A stretch of DNA of 64,000 bases from Azolla caroliniana (GCA_043228905.1 JBHGNT010000007.1:10230001-10294000); one strand, 5' to 3'; positions 1-10,740 are shown, counted from the stretch's first letter. Program-made: numbers and translations. Notes: generated by a model not told the origin, from the letters alone.

Positions 1-383
1 ATCTCTCTCTCTCTTGGCACATACCGCTGGATGTGCAGTTTCGTGGGGGTGGAGGTCGTGGGAAATTTTGGTTACAAAGTTAGACACGTTGGAACGGGTG
101 CTTACACTATTGAAGACCAACATTGAGTCTCTATGTAGGAACACATGTAAATAACGTAGGACTAGAACATGGGAGTTAATGGGTACTTTAAGGTCCCACA
201 TGGATAGAGAGGAAGGTAGTGAGTCTGACATGAGGAGATCGAGGAAATCTCTATCCGAAGCGGCCGACTTAACTACCTGATGTGACAACCCGCTCTCTCC
301 TTGGTCTATAAAAGGAGGGAGAGACGACTGAGTAGAGGGGCGGATTTTGAGCTCAGGACGAAGTGCTTCCAGTCTGAGTGTCG

Positions 384-429
<46 letters not shown>

Positions 430-940
430 CCCGGTTCTGGAAGGAAACCTCTACTCGCGTAGGAAGCCTGTTAGCTCCCGACCAAAGGTTCTACATTCCA
501 TTTCCCTATGCGTGTGAGTGGGTGCAAGCGTCTCTCGGGAACGCTACGATTTGTCACCGGTTGTGCCCGGTTGTACTCCTTGGTTCTCTGCTAATCACTA
601 GTTGTTGAGTTCCCTCTCGTGTTGGGGTTTCTGCGTTGTTCTAACTTGTTGCGTGTTAACCATGCCCGAGGTCGCGTCTTAGTCCTGTTCCGACCTTGTT
701 GTGTGCACGTCCGAGTCTGCAAGCCCATGCGCTTGCCACTACTTCTTGGCTCCCCGATCGGGACTGGACCAGCATAGCTATCCGAACCAATCTTGTGAAG
801 CTAACCGAACCGTAACGGGAGCCTCCCTCCTTCCTTTCCAGATCCTTGGTTCGAGACCTTTGCGGTCTCGCCCGCTCTAACACGTGCACGCCGAATATCG
901 CGACAACGTGCTTGGAACGCAAAGATCACGCATCGACTAC
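1..940. other. Unassigned GC-rich stretch with promoter-like signal
   Basis: No protein similarity is visible. A TATAAAAG box lies at 307-314 and a pure (CT)n tract at 386-426, about 75 bases downstream. The same order, TATA box then CT/GA tract, is seen in the LTRs elsewhere in this window, so this may be an LTR or leader of a transposable element cut off by the window edge. I cannot define its ends. Short open frames here are low-complexity or lack any family signature. Confidence 0.4.
386..426. repeat. (CT)n microsatellite
   Basis: Uninterrupted CT dinucleotides over about 41 bases, downstream of the TATA-like box at 307. It is one of at least eight GA/CT tracts longer than 30 bases in the window. 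Confidence 0.95.
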
Positions 941-944
941 GTTG

Positions 945-2640
945 GATGGGGTTTGGTCGTCGAAATCAGACTCTTCACTCTTCATCTGGCAAGGTCAGAA
1001 TGGGCCGGTAAGCATTATGCTCTATGTGGATGATCTAGTGATCGTTGACGTTGACCTGGAAGAAATCAAGCGCGTCAAGTCGGAACTCGCAGCATTGTTC
1101 GAAATGAAGGATCTCGGTGACCTTCATTACTTCCTCGGGATCAAAGCGATCCGCACCTCGGAAGGCATATTGATAAGTCAACACCACTATGTGTTTAGTA
1201 TGCTCTTCGAATTCGGTATGATGGAGTGCATGTCCTGTCAACTCCTTTGGATAGGAATGTGAAGCTTCGCCCCGACTCCGGAATGGCATGCGACCCGAAA
1301 TGGTTCCGATAGATAGTTGGAAGCCTTATATATATAACCATCACCTGGCCGGATCTCAGCTATCCGGTGAGCTTGATTAGTCAATTCATGGCGCATCCAA
1401 CCGTGGAGCACCTTTAGTGCGCACACCAAATACTCAAGTATGTTAGTGGCACTAAGGACAGGGGGTTGTTGTATCGGGCCGATATAGGCAGACAACTTGT
1501 TGGCCAGACAGATGTCGATTGAGCCAGAAACGTCGACGATCGATGGTCAACTTTTGGATTCACGTTTTCACTTGGGAGTACTGCAGTCACTTGGAGCAGC
1601 AAGAAGCAACCAATAGGTGCACTATCGAACACTCAGGCCGAGTATTGAGGAGTGGCTATCGCAACGTGCGAAGCCATTTGGCTCAAATAATTATTGACGG
1701 ATCTACATGTGGAGGTGTTCGATCCGACAACGATCTACTGCGACAATCCCAGCAGCATCCAACTAGCGAAGAACCCCATCTTCCACACTAGGACAAAGCA
1801 CATTGAGGTGCATTACCATTTTCTCCGAGAGCGAGTCCTCTCCAGTGAAGTTGACCTAGTGTATGTTCCGATGGATCGGCAGACTACCGACATTGTCACC
1901 AAACCTCTCGGCCTAGACAAGTTGCAACAATTTTCGGGTTTGCTTGGTCTCGAGTACCTCGATATGCCGAACTTGAGGGGGAGAGGTGATGCTGAAAAGG
2001 ATGAGGAGAGAGATGATTATGTTCGAAAAACCGAATCAGATACCGAACTTGATTTCGGTCCGACTGAAGAAGCAGAGGATGGATGGACATGTGCAAAGAG
2101 AATGGACAAATGGAGACTTGTCAAATGCAGGGGAGTGACCACAAAGGGAAACCGGAGCCAAAGCCAATTGAAAAAGGGGGAGGTTAAGCAAAGGAAGTCA
2201 AGAAGACCAAGACACAGACATGGTCCGATGTTGTAAAGGGTCAGAAGATCGAGGTCGAGTTGGAAACAACCAACTCGGACAAGAGCGGGAATGAATCAGA
2301 GACAACCGATTAGGTTAAGACTCGAAGCAAATCGAAAGCAGCCGATTCAGTCAAAATGTTCAATTCAGAGGAGCCGAATCGATTGGCAAAGTGGTCGAAA
2401 GGGCAGTAGAAGTCGACGACGACATGGAGGAGCCGGCGGGTCGAGAAGCGCCATGACCACAACAACAATGGAGCTGACAACGACCAAGGGAGCTAACAAA
2501 CCGTCCGAGAAGGTCGAGGTGCGCAGAATTGGACTGGTCGCGAGAAGAGGAACCAGACCAGATGAGGAGCACGAGCCAGGCAGGAAGACACCATGAAGAG
2601 CTAGAGGAAAGGACCAGCAGACACACATAGCGATCTGACC
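945..2640 (+). pseudogene. Cop1: Ty1/Copia RT-RNase H fragment
   Basis: This is the 3' part of a Copia polyprotein in several frames. The segment at 945-1262 is the end of the reverse transcriptase, with the YVDD catalytic box followed by the family motifs MKDLGDLHYFLGI and SQHHY. From about 1300 to 1800 the RNase H region is frameshifted. The frame at 1694-2236 holds the RNase H C-terminal part ([27 protein letters not shown], then [15 protein letters not shown]). A charged Lys/Arg/Glu-rich tail follows up to about 2590, the same kind of tail seen in Cop2 and Cop8. Gag, protease and integrase are missing. It is a dead fragment whose RT and RNase H resemble those of Cop8. Confidence 0.85.
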
Positions 2641-2649
2641 TCAAGTTAA

Positions 2650-2662
2650 GCTTGAGGGGGAG
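2650..2662 (+). other. Cop1 polypurine tract
   Basis: A run of G/A ending GAGGGGGAG immediately precedes the TG of the 3' LTR. This is the plus-strand priming site of a Copia element. Cop2 and Cop8 have nearly the same tract in reverse orientation at 4661-4672 and 56,405-56,416. Confidence 0.8.
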
Positions 2663-3136
2663 TGTTGTGTAGGCAAACTCAACCGGATCTGGATCAGTTG
2701 AATAAGCGAGAGCTGGATCGGTATCTGGAACAGAGAACTGGATAGGTATCTGGATTGATGTCCGAATAGATTAGTATCCGGAACCTAGAGACGGACCGGA
2801 GAACCGGATCGTATTCCAAAATAGTGAGAACCAGCAGGCCGTTAGAGCCTACGGTCTGAGCCTAGTACGTAGGCATATTCCTTGGAGTTAGCGTAAGTCA
2901 CTCGTATGAGCATTGAAGTGCATGCCAATATTTATGTCATTCCTTTTACGAACTTGTATAAAAAGTGTTTTGTAGGAAATTTGTACAAACAGAGTGTTAT
3001 TTTTAATTGAGTTTATGATGTTCTGCTCGCTCTGTCTCTCCCATGTATTCAATTTTTCCATTAAACCTCCGTTCTGTGTTCTGTTGTTATCCAGACTAGT
3101 CAGTTTTTTCTTAGCTTCCACACAATATCCTTTACA
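2663..3136 (+). mobile_element. Cop1 3' LTR
   Basis: This LTR starts TGTTG right after the polypurine tract and ends CTTTACA. A TATAAAAA box is at 2957-2964, after a stretch shared with the Cop2 and Cop8 LTRs (CGTATGAGCATTGAAGT). Downstream come AATTGAGTTT, a CT-rich leader and CCATTAAACCT, also shared. The length of 474 bp matches the Cop2 (444) and Cop8 (448) LTRs, so all three are one LTR family. No 5' partner lies in the window. Confidence 0.85.
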
Positions 3137-3429
3137 TTCTTAATATTAGACCAATAGAATTGAGTGGAGATGAAAACGTGTGTGCAATGTATTCCAGGGT
3201 GCCCTGTAGAGGGTGCATCATGGCATTAAAAAAGAATTCTCTTTGGAGCACAAACCTTCCCATTACAGTAGATCAAATCGTTAGCAATATGGAAGGATCC
3301 ATTCGAGGGTGTGGTGATGTTTGTTCTAGACTCAACTCTTGCCTAATATTTTGCAAAAAAACTATCATTAGGATTACTTTCCTCAAAGGTGATCATAAAG
3401 ATTTGTTGCAATTTCAGTTAAGCGAAGCA

Positions 3430-4150
3430 TGTTAACTCTATGGATGCAATTGAGTGCATTTGGGATAGTGTTCATGTAACCTTTATGATATCGTATAGAA
3501 AAATGAAAGTCATGAATGAGATTTGCCCATCATGCCTTACAACCCTTCAAGTCTTGTTGGTCACAAAAATATTTCAAGGACTCGTGCTCTATATTACCAC
3601 AAAACGATTTCCATAAAGATAATGGTGCCATGACTTTAGTGTATGGATAACTACGAATAATTCCTTCTTTTGAACAATATACCTACACTGAGTAGGATCA
3701 AGTTTCTTACTCTCAAATGCTATTGGTTTACCATCATGATATAAAACAGCACCTATAACATAATCACTTGCATTAGTTTCAACCTGAAAAGGATTTAAAG
3801 AATCTGGTAAAAGATGCGAAAGAGCCTTGTAGACCCAATCATTGAGTTCATTAAAGGTGAGTTCTAATGTAGTATTCCATATTATCGATTTTGTAGATTT
3901 AATACACGTTTGACCTTTAAGAAGATTAGTAAAGGGTGACGTCAATTGGGAGTAATTGCAAAGAGATTTTCGCAAAGACTCAACAAAACCAAGGAATGAT
4001 CCAACTTCTCAAATATTCATAAGAGTGGGACAAAGTTTGACTTTCTCTATGCCAAAAGGATCAATTTTAACTCCTCATTTGGTTATGAGATGTCCGAAAT
4101 ATGTAATTGATTTCATGAAGAACCCGCATGTCGAGATCTTTGCATAGTCA
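3430..4150 (-). pseudogene. Ty3/Gypsy RT-RNase H fragment
   Basis: The minus-strand frame at 3975-3589 reads as the RNase H of a Ty3/Gypsy polyprotein: FQVETNASDYVIGAVLYHDG, then PIAFESKKL, then KELFVVIHTLKSWHHYLYG. The catalytic region has VETNAS where the family has VETDAS, so the first catalytic Asp is changed to Asn. Upstream (3976-4146), in broken frames, is the end of the RT with VGSFLGF. Downstream, to about 3430, frameshifted remnants of the connection to integrase can be read. It is a single fragment without LTRs. I see nothing recognisable at 3137-3430. At 4151-4216 there is a short flank before the Cop2 insertion. Confidence 0.8.
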
Positions 4151-4216
4151 TGTTAAGACGAACACACTCACTCTTTTCCAATAAAACAATGCCCTCTTTT
4201 ACATCCCAAAAAGGAT

Positions 4217-4660
4217 TGTAAAAGAATATGATTACAGAAGCTAAGACATAACCGGCTCCAGATAACAAAAGAATATAGACACAGGTTTAATGGAAACCTT
4301 ACACAAGAGAAACAGAGAGAGCAGAAGAGTAGAAACTCAATTCAAAATAATAACATCCCGTACATACAATGTGATCAATGAGCACTTTTATACAAGTTCG
4401 TATACGGACTGACAGAAGTACTGACATGTACTTCAATGCTCATACGAGCGACTGCCACTGACTCCCAAAAGTATGCCTATGTACTAGGCTAGATGCCTAG
4501 GCCTCTAACGGCCTATTGGTTCCAATCCAATCCATCACTCCGATCCGGCTCTTGGTTCCGGATACCGATCCGGATACCTATCCGGTTCTCTATTCCGGAT
4601 ACCGATCCGGCTCTAGCTTATTCAGCCGATCCAGATCCGGTTGAGCTTGTCCACTCAACA
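4217..4660 (-). mobile_element. Cop2 3' LTR
   Basis: On the minus strand the LTR runs TGTTGAG...TTTTACA. A TATAAAAG box sits near 4390, followed by the CATTGTATGTA and AATTGAGTTT blocks shared with Cop1 and Cop8. The U3 head consists of repeated CCGGAT-containing units. The polypurine tract follows at 4661-4672. Confidence 0.9.
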
Positions 4661-4672
4661 CTCCCCCTCAAG

Positions 4673-4930
4673 CTCAACTTGAGGTCAGATTGTAGTGGTA
4701 GTGTCTGTGGTAGCTGGTCCTCTCCTCCGGCTCTCCCTGGCATCCTCCCACGTTGCTTGCGCTCCTTGTCCGGTCCGGTTCCGCGCATCTCAACCTTCTC
4801 GGTCGGCTTGTCTGCTCCTACGGCCCTTTTAGCTCCCTTGTTGTCACGGTGTTGGTGCCCCTCGACCTGTTGGCTCCTCCATCTCGACGTTGTCGTGATG
4901 TTCTGTGTCCAATGGGAGAAATTGTGAAAT
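4673..4930 (-). pseudogene. Cop2 polyprotein C-terminal tail
   Basis: The minus-strand frame at 4947-4618 encodes a Lys/Arg/Glu-rich tail with a KPTEKVEMR segment that matches KPSEKVEVR in the Cop1 tail. The tail follows RNase H in this Copia family. In Cop2 it abuts unrelated DNA at about 4930 instead of RNase H, which marks the deletion edge. Confidence 0.65.
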
Positions 4931-5597
4931 AGTGTGGCTCCACACACATGATTATAAATATGAAAATTAGCCTAGGGTCGGATGACATTCAAGTGCATAT
5001 AGAAGGGTGCAAGCAAGATTTGAACCTTGCACTTCTAAGATAGGAAGCAATTATCTTACCACTAAAGCTACTACTAAGTGCTTTAGATTTTGTATATTTC
5101 CTTCTCATATTTAGTATTCCATAGGAAACAAACATACAAAACCATGGTTTTAGCCTATGGTTTTGTGCATGCCACAAGGAAAACCGTGTGCCCGAAAACC
5201 ATGGTTTCAAGCACATGGTTTTGTGCATGAAGAGAGCTATAAAAACCCTAGTGGAGCTTGTGTAAAGGGGGGGGATCAATCAATGGATGAATTAAATAAT
5301 CTATGGATCAATCTATGTATCAAATCGAAAATTAATAATAAGAAAACTTAGTTATCTTATTGGTGATATGCGTTTATCTATCTATCTATCTTAAAAATTC
5401 CTCAATTTATTATTATTTTTTCTCTCTCTCTCACTATAACGACATTAGTGCATCACTTCAGCCGCCCATCATCAATCCTCCATAACCACTAGCGGATAGA
5501 GGCTCAGTGCTTGTCCGCGCTTGTGACGCACACATCCCGACGTTTGGCACGTGTGTCACGCGCCACGCAACAACGTCGGCTTCGGCTGCCTTTTAGT
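4930..5597. other. Foreign block replacing Cop2 RT-RNase H
   Basis: About 0.66 kb with no Copia similarity sits between the Cop2 tail and its integrase. It contains the SINE-like segment, a two-copy 57-bp direct repeat at about 5136-5235 that carries the palindrome AAACCATGGTTT in both copies, a TCTATCTATC run near 5375 and a short CT tract near 5420. No coding potential is visible. Confidence 0.6.
4960..5095 (-). mobile_element. Possible tRNA-derived SINE or tRNA relic
   Basis: On the minus strand an A-box-like TTTAGTGGTAAGATAA (about 5050-5067) is followed, at pol III promoter spacing, by a B-box-like GGTTCAAATC (5019-5028). Between them is an anticodon-arm-like CTTC...GAAG stem. The B box sits in a short complementary arm (GCAAG/CTTGC). 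Downstream is a unique-looking body reading on to about 4960. There is no intact acceptor stem, so this is not a functional tRNA. A SINE head fits best. No poly(A) end or target-site duplication was found. Confidence 0.4.
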
Positions 5598-5608
5598 CCG
5601 CTTAGCCT

Positions 5609-6136
5609 TCAGCTATAAATCGGCTCGGGTTTAGGTGGAGAGAAGTACCAAGATGTCGATTCATCAAAAACGACATCTCGGTTAACTCGGACCGCTTTCG
5701 ATCGGGGATTATAACACTTATAACCCTTCTGTTCATCCGAGTAGTTGACGAGAATGCACTTTTCGGCTTTCGCATCTAACTTCCTCTGTTTTTCCTTCGG
5801 CACATGCACATATGCAACGTTACTAAACACCCGAAGGTGTGCCAAATTCGGCTTCCGCTCGAAATACAGTTCGTGCGGCGACACGTTTGTCCCTGAGGTA
5901 GATATCCAATTCTGGATGTAGACGGTTGTCCAAATTGCTTCCGCCCAATAAAACTTGGGCATGCTTTTCTCCTCAAGCATCGCCCTTGACGCTTCTACCA
6001 GTGTCCTATTCCAACACTCGGCCACACCGTTCTGCTCCGACTTGTATCTGCAAGAGAATTCCCATTGGATTCCCTTCGTCTGTAGATAGCTCATGAATTG
6101 GTTGGAAAAGTACTCTTTTCTGCCATCCAATCTCAA
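5609..6136 (-). pseudogene. Cop2 integrase C-terminal half
   Basis: The integrase core is readable from RLDGRKEYFSNQF (family RSDGGKEYFS) through SEQNGVAECWNRTLVEASR, which retains the catalytic Glu of the D-D-E triad, to the post-integrase PHELYFERKPNLAHLRVF and VHVPKEKQRKLDAKAEKC. It ends with DVVFDEST, the start of the integrase-RT linker, and then a stop. The segment upstream (6137-6448) is in shifted frames. Confidence 0.8.
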
Positions 6137-6448
6137 ACACTTGATCTTTCTTCCGGTCTAGCGTTTGACAATGTTCTTAAAATCCCGGAAGCACGAGAAG
6201 ACTTCTCTTTTCTTCTCGATTAGATAGATCCAAGTTTGTTGGGTGAAATCATTGATGAAGAAGACGAAATACCGACTCCGACCGATGCTCACGTTTTGTG
6301 CCAGTCCCCACACATATGAATGGATGAGATCAAGCCAATTCTTCTCGTTGGGGAATGGAAGCCTATGTTGCTTGCCGAGCTAGCACGCTTCACATATTTG
6401 GCCTTTCCATCCACTGAACTTTGGTAGTTCGGAAACCACTTGTTTCGA

Positions 6449-6955
6449 CTACAGCTTGTGAAGCTTTCGGAAGTTTATGTGGTTGATCCATTTATGCCAC
6501 AAATCAATGTCTGACTCGACTTTTTGCCCTTTTGCAAACATAACGGTGCCAACATCATTTGTCTCGAGGATAAACATCCTCATGTCTTGGCGCCCTTGCA
6601 CGATGACTTTGCCCTCTTTTTCGATGAAACACCCGAGATGTGTGAACCAGACTTGCATCCCTTGGTCGACAATCTGTCCGACTAACACAAGAATCTTTGT
6701 GATTATCGGGACGTGCAGGACGTTCATCAACTTTCCCTTCTACCCAACGTGGCTGAGAGGGACCTTACCAATGTGCTTGATGGTATGAGGAGTGTCGTCT
6801 CCTGTTTCCACAACTCCCAGTTGCTCCGGTTTCTCTAGGAATGAAAACCATTCTTCATGGCTCGTCATATGGTTCGATTTTCCGGAGTCAACATACCACA
6901 CTTCCTTCGAATTGGAAGTGGTCTTCTTCATCAAATTAGCTTTTTGTTTCATCAC
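6449..6955 (-). pseudogene. Cop2 protease and GAG-pre-integrase remnant
   Basis: The frame from 6955 contains VWYVDSGKSNHM, the aspartic-protease active site. The family motif is DSGAS, so Ala is replaced by Lys next to the active site. The frame at 6730-6449 contains MFAKGQKVESDIDLWHKWIN, the GAG-pre-integrase zinc domain (family LWHKRIGHIN). The two frames are separated by a frameshift. Confidence 0.75.
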
Positions 6956-7059
6956 AAAGATTAGGCTTGTTCCATTTTCGGAATCGGATTTTTCCGATTC
7001 CTTGGTGTAGTGCGAGCTTTGTTGGCTTCCTCAACCGGCATATCCGGATCCGGATTTGT

Positions 7060-7909
7060 CTAAATCGACGCGCTTCTTCCAACACTCGCTCTCCATGTGG
7101 CCCATCCAACCACAATACCAACATTCCATTATGGTTTTCTTTTGTTGGTTTTCGGCACCACTTTGACTCCCCCTGCTTGTGGAGGGTCCGGAACTGTTGT
7201 CAACAACATCCTTGTGCCTTCAGTTCAGCTCTTGTGGGCCGCTTCCACCGCGTGCCGATCCGCCTCGTCCGCCACGACCACGGGGCTGATCCGCCTCTGT
7301 GTACAACATCCTGATGTCGATGTGTGTGCTCGTTGATGCACCCGCATGGTTCTCCTCTACAAGAAGCATCAACTATAAGTCGAAAAACGAGGGTGTATTC
7401 TCCCTTGTACAAACCGCCGCCCGGAATGCTCCGAACTTTGACACTAGGCCCTCGAGATAGACCTCCCCATCTCATCTTCCTCGATGGTTACGTTGATAGA
7501 GGCAAGTGAGTCGCAGATGTCTTTGATCCGGGCCGTATAGTTGGCCACCAACATGTCCTTCTATCGGACATTGGTCAACTCCTGTTAGAGTTGCAGCTTC
7601 TGGGCCGTGGTGCTTGTGGAAGACCTTCTTCAAGTTTCCCCAAGCTTCCTTTGGCGTCTTGGTGTCCCGGATATGGCTCAATAGTTGATCGCCGACACTG
7701 GACGCAAAGTAGTACATAACTTTGCTTGCCGCTTGTTCCCAAGTCAGGAAGTCCCTGTGTGCCCCATCAGGTGCCGTATCATTAGCTCGGTTGACATAAC
7801 TCCAGTAACCGTGCCTGAGTAGGTACTTGTGCAACTTGTACGACCAAGATGCATAGTTGGATCTGTTGAGCTTCTCTGTCGAGAGCGAGCTAGCCATTCC
7901 TTTATCCAT
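7060..7909 (-). pseudogene. Cop2 gag
   Basis: Gag starts at 7909 with MDKGMASS and runs through the UBN2-type gag core (WSYKLHKYLLRHGYWSYV, then KEAWGNLKKVF) before a frameshift. A CCHC zinc knuckle, CWYCGWMGHMESEC, is readable on the minus strand near 7080-7125. The 40-residue start is almost the same as in Cop8 (61,128) and Cop4 (9689). Gag would form the virus-like particle of the element. Confidence 0.8.
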
Positions 7910-7970
7910 TCTAACCTTGTTTCCTATTCTCTATCGGGTGTTAGGGTTTGTCTTCGGAAATCGCGTGTCA

Positions 7971-8095
7971 CCTATCGGTTCCAATCCGATCCGACTCTTG
8001 GTTCCGGATACGAATCTGGATACCTATCCGATTCTCCATTCCGGATACCGATCCGGATCTCGCTTATTCTTCCAGTTGAGCATGTCCGCTCAACA
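7971..8095 (-). mobile_element. Cop2 5' LTR remnant (U3 head only)
   Basis: These 125 bp match the U3 head of the 3' LTR (4510-4660) and end at the terminal CAACA next to the AGGAT duplication. The TATA box, R, U5 and primer-binding site are missing, so the element lost its own promoter and cannot be copied. Confidence 0.85.
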
Positions 8096-8174
8096 AGGAT
8101 GTATATATACATCCAAGGCTAGGGTTTGGTTGGCTTGTCCTATTTCACACCAGGTCGGCCAATAACATATATCA

Positions 8175-8935
8175 TCAACATAAGAACAAATAGTAGAAGA
8201 TAAACCCATCTTTGCGTACATAAAGTGTGCTTGCAATTGTACCACATGTAAAAACAAGAGTAATCAAGTGCTTATGTATTTTCTCATACCATGCATGTGG
8301 AGCTTGCTTAAGTCCACCAAAAGCCTTTGCAAGCAAGAAACATACCATATGTTCTTGCCCTTTGATGCCAAATCCAAGAGATGGTTTCAAACAAACCTCT
8401 TCTTGTAAGTCAGCATTCAAAAAAGCTACTTTTACATATAATTGATGGACTTTCCAACCATACTTGGCAACCAATGCAACCACAATATGAATGGTAGTCA
8501 TGCGTGAAGTAGTTGGTTTCCTCATAGTCAGTGCCAGGTTTTTATGCATTACCTTTTGCAATGAATCTGCCTTTGTATTGATCAATGCTACCGTCTAACA
8601 TTCTTTTATTTTTGTAAATCCACTTAGTACCAATGGCATTATTCCCTTTTGTCAAATCACATAACTCCCAAGTCACATTCTTTTCAATTGAATTCAATTC
8701 TGATTGCATTGCATCCGTCCAATTTGAATCATCATTTGCATCTTCAAAAGTAACTGATTCTTCATCACATGCTATTGCAGTAAGAGATACATCCACAAAA
8801 TCACTTGATGCATCTTTTGAACTAGTTGTTGGCTGAAATTCGCATTCTAGTATAGGATAAGGTGAATTTTCAGCAAATACCACATCTTCACTTACAATAA
8901 TATTGTCCTTCAATGGATGATATAGTCGATAACCT
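8175..8935 (-). pseudogene. Cop3: Ty1/Copia linker and RT fragment
   Basis: The minus-strand frame at 8964-8542 carries the integrase-RT linker (GYRLYHPLKDNIIVSEDVVF) and the RT start (WTDAMQSELNSIEKNVTWEL, then IGTKWIYKNK). After a frameshift, the frame at 8585-8175 carries VHQLYVKVAFLNADLQEEVC (family VHQLDVKNAFLNG) and GLKQAPHAWYEKI. The catalytic YVDD is not retained. It is a different, more diverged Copia family than Cop2 and Cop8. Cop4 is inserted against its upstream side at 8936. Confidence 0.8.
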
Positions 8936-9598
8936 TGTTGAGCAGAGAAGCTCAACATGGGCAAGATTAGCTGAAGTAGCCGAAAGCCGGATCGGTCTTC
9001 AGGCCCGAATTGGTTGAATAAGCCAAGAGTTGAGTTGAATGTGGGTCGATTGGTTGGTTGAGTCGGATGGAATGTGACAGACTGTTACGGGCCTATATTC
9101 CTATTTTAGTAAATAGGAACATTATAGGCTACGAGTGTCAGTAGCTCAGTTAATGAGCTTCAAGTACCTGTCAGTACTTGTGTCAGCCCACTTCTTGGGG
9201 CTTCTATGAGCACATTGTATGTACAGAATTGGTTGAATAAGCCAAGAGCTAAGTCGAATGTGGGTCGATCGACTGGCTGAGTTGGATGGAATCTGACATG
9301 TCGTTAGTGGCCTATATTCCTATTTTAGTAAATAGGAATATTATAGGCTACAAGTGTTAGTAGTTCAGTTAACGAGCTTCAAGTACCTATCAATACTTGT
9401 GTTAGCCCACTTCTCGGGGCTTCAATGAGCACATTGTATGCACAGAATAGAGAATACTTTCTAATAGAAGTTTTTGTCTACTCACTCTATTTGTCTGTCT
9501 CTTTCATCTCATCTCTGTGTATAACTAACTATTGTATTCCCGAATAACTGACAATGTACTCTGTGTCTCGCACAATGCTTACGCACGTATCTTTTACA
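8936..9598 (+). mobile_element. Cop4 5' LTR with internal tandem duplication
   Basis: This LTR starts TGTTGAGC and ends TTTTACA, directly before a primer-binding site at 9599. It contains two copies of a 219-bp unit (9007-9225 and 9226-9444), both including the GAGCTTCAAGTACCTGTCAG-like block. A CT-rich leader follows (about 9480-9520). Without the duplication it would be about 444 bp, the same as the Cop2 LTR. Confidence 0.82.
9007..9444. repeat. 219-bp tandem duplication in Cop4 LTR
   Basis: Two head-to-tail copies start at GAATTGGTTGAATAAGCC (9007 and 9226). The copies differ at scattered single bases. Confidence 0.9.
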
Positions 9599-9610
9599 TG
9601 GTATCAAAGC
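9599..9610 (+). other. Cop4 primer-binding site (tRNA-iMet)
   Basis: TGGTATCAAAGC directly follows the LTR end. It matches the initiator-Met primer site TGGTATCAGAGC with one change. Confidence 0.85.
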
Positions 9611-9688
9611 GCGAGTGTTAGAAGAACCTTCTGCTACCGACAAAGCGAATCAACACAGAGACAGATTTTCCTTCCGAACAACAAGAAC

Positions 9689-9755
9689 ATGGACAGAGAT
9701 ATGGGTAGCTCCCTTCCAATAGAGAAGCTCGACAAGAGTAACTATAACACGTTCA
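9689..9755 (+). pseudogene. Cop4 gag start, truncated
   Basis: MDRDMGSSLPIEKLDKSNYN matches the gag starts of Cop8 and Cop2, then similarity stops abruptly near 9755. The rest of the element is missing. The next 390 bases (9756-10,145) are AT-rich with nothing I recognise. Confidence 0.7.
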
Positions 9756-10149
9756 CATTCATGAGTGGAAGGATCACGCATAAATGGAAGGATAAGGAAT
9801 ATTCCATTTGATTTTAGTACTTTTTTAGTGATAATACAAAACACATTGGTACCAATATCATACATTCTCAAATATACTATGAAAAAGGTTTAAAATCCAC
9901 CATTTTCGTGATTTAAAAATAAATAAATAAAGTGAAATTTTAAAAAGTTATATTCTCAATTTATATCACAAACTTTACGACCAATGTTTTATTATAAGAA
10001 ACGATATTCATAGGAATCAAAAGAATTCAAAACATATGCTTTTATATTACTCAATTTGTTACAAGAGGAAAGTAGTTACACTTAATAGCCAAAAATACAT
10101 TCATGATCACTCCTTTATGGAGAATCACTACTATAACTAATATACAATG

Positions 10150-10646
10150 AGGATTCCTCCTCGTCATCCTCGGATGTACCAATCATTGCATTATCTTCAT
10201 CATTTCTTCCTCAAAGTTCAGCCCTTGGGAGGAGAGTTCGGCCAACAACCGGCTAAAGGTGTTGATGTGGGAGGTTGCCGGCTCCAACTCCTTCATCTTC
10301 ATATTGAATCATTTCTAGATAAATATGAGTCTCGATGAAGAGGATTTTTTCTCATGTACAACCTAGAGCTTCTCCCACAAGGCAAATGTCGATGTCTCTT
10401 TCGCCATGCTGAAATAGACATTCTCGGCCAGATGCATCCCATTGGTCAATCTAGCTATGTCGTCCAAAGATCTCCATCCTTCAAATATCTCCATCCTTCT
10501 ACCATCATTGAAGTCAGCTTGTTGTGTCGTATAGCTTCAATTTGACGTTGGATGATGAGTACATCCTGCATCATCTCCTTCCACAAGGCAAATTTTTTGC
10601 CATCAAACTTCCGGATTTCCACTCCTATGCCGAATGTTGAAGCCAT
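10150..10646 (-). pseudogene. Cop5 gag fragment
   Basis: The minus-strand frame from 10,646 reads KFDGKKFALWKEMMQDVLI and then QIEAIRH, a Copia gag start of a different lineage from Cop8. Downstream frames are broken but still Copia-gag-like to about 10,150, where the fragment ends. Between gag and LTR lie a short leader and a primer-binding site. Confidence 0.75.
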
Positions 10647-10740
10647 GTTCTATAGGAAGTGAGATTTGTTGACCTAGTCTTTTCTTTCCGCCGATTCTTT
10701 CTCCTGATGTTGTAGTTGTTTTTGTTGCCAAACCCTTCAA

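Larger units (their letters stand above)
4217..8095 (-). mobile_element. Cop2: deleted Ty1/Copia retrotransposon with TSD
   Basis: The element lies on the minus strand. The 5-bp target-site duplication AGGAT is present at 4212-4216 and 8096-8100, directly beside the terminal TG and CA, so both ends are certain. The order on the minus strand is 5' LTR remnant (7971-8095), gag (7909 to about 7100), protease and GAG-pre-integrase (6955-6449), integrase (to 5609), a foreign 0.66-kb block (about 4930-5597), polyprotein tail and 3' LTR (4217-4660). RT and RNase H are gone and no primer-binding site remains. Gag and integrase closely resemble Cop8, so the two belong to one family. Its length of 3.9 kb compares with 5.6 kb for Cop8. 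Confidence 0.92.

Noticed and set aside
378-608. Small serine/leucine-rich protein
   Set aside because: The first third is the (CT)n tract and the rest has no similarity or supporting splice structure.
3160-3435. Possible small cysteine-containing gene
   Set aside because: It overlaps the decayed end of the Gypsy fragment on the other strand and has no recognisable family or signal peptide.
5000-5075. Functional tRNA gene on the minus strand
   Set aside because: A and B boxes are present but the acceptor stem does not pair and the D and T arms are irregular. Called a SINE-like relic.
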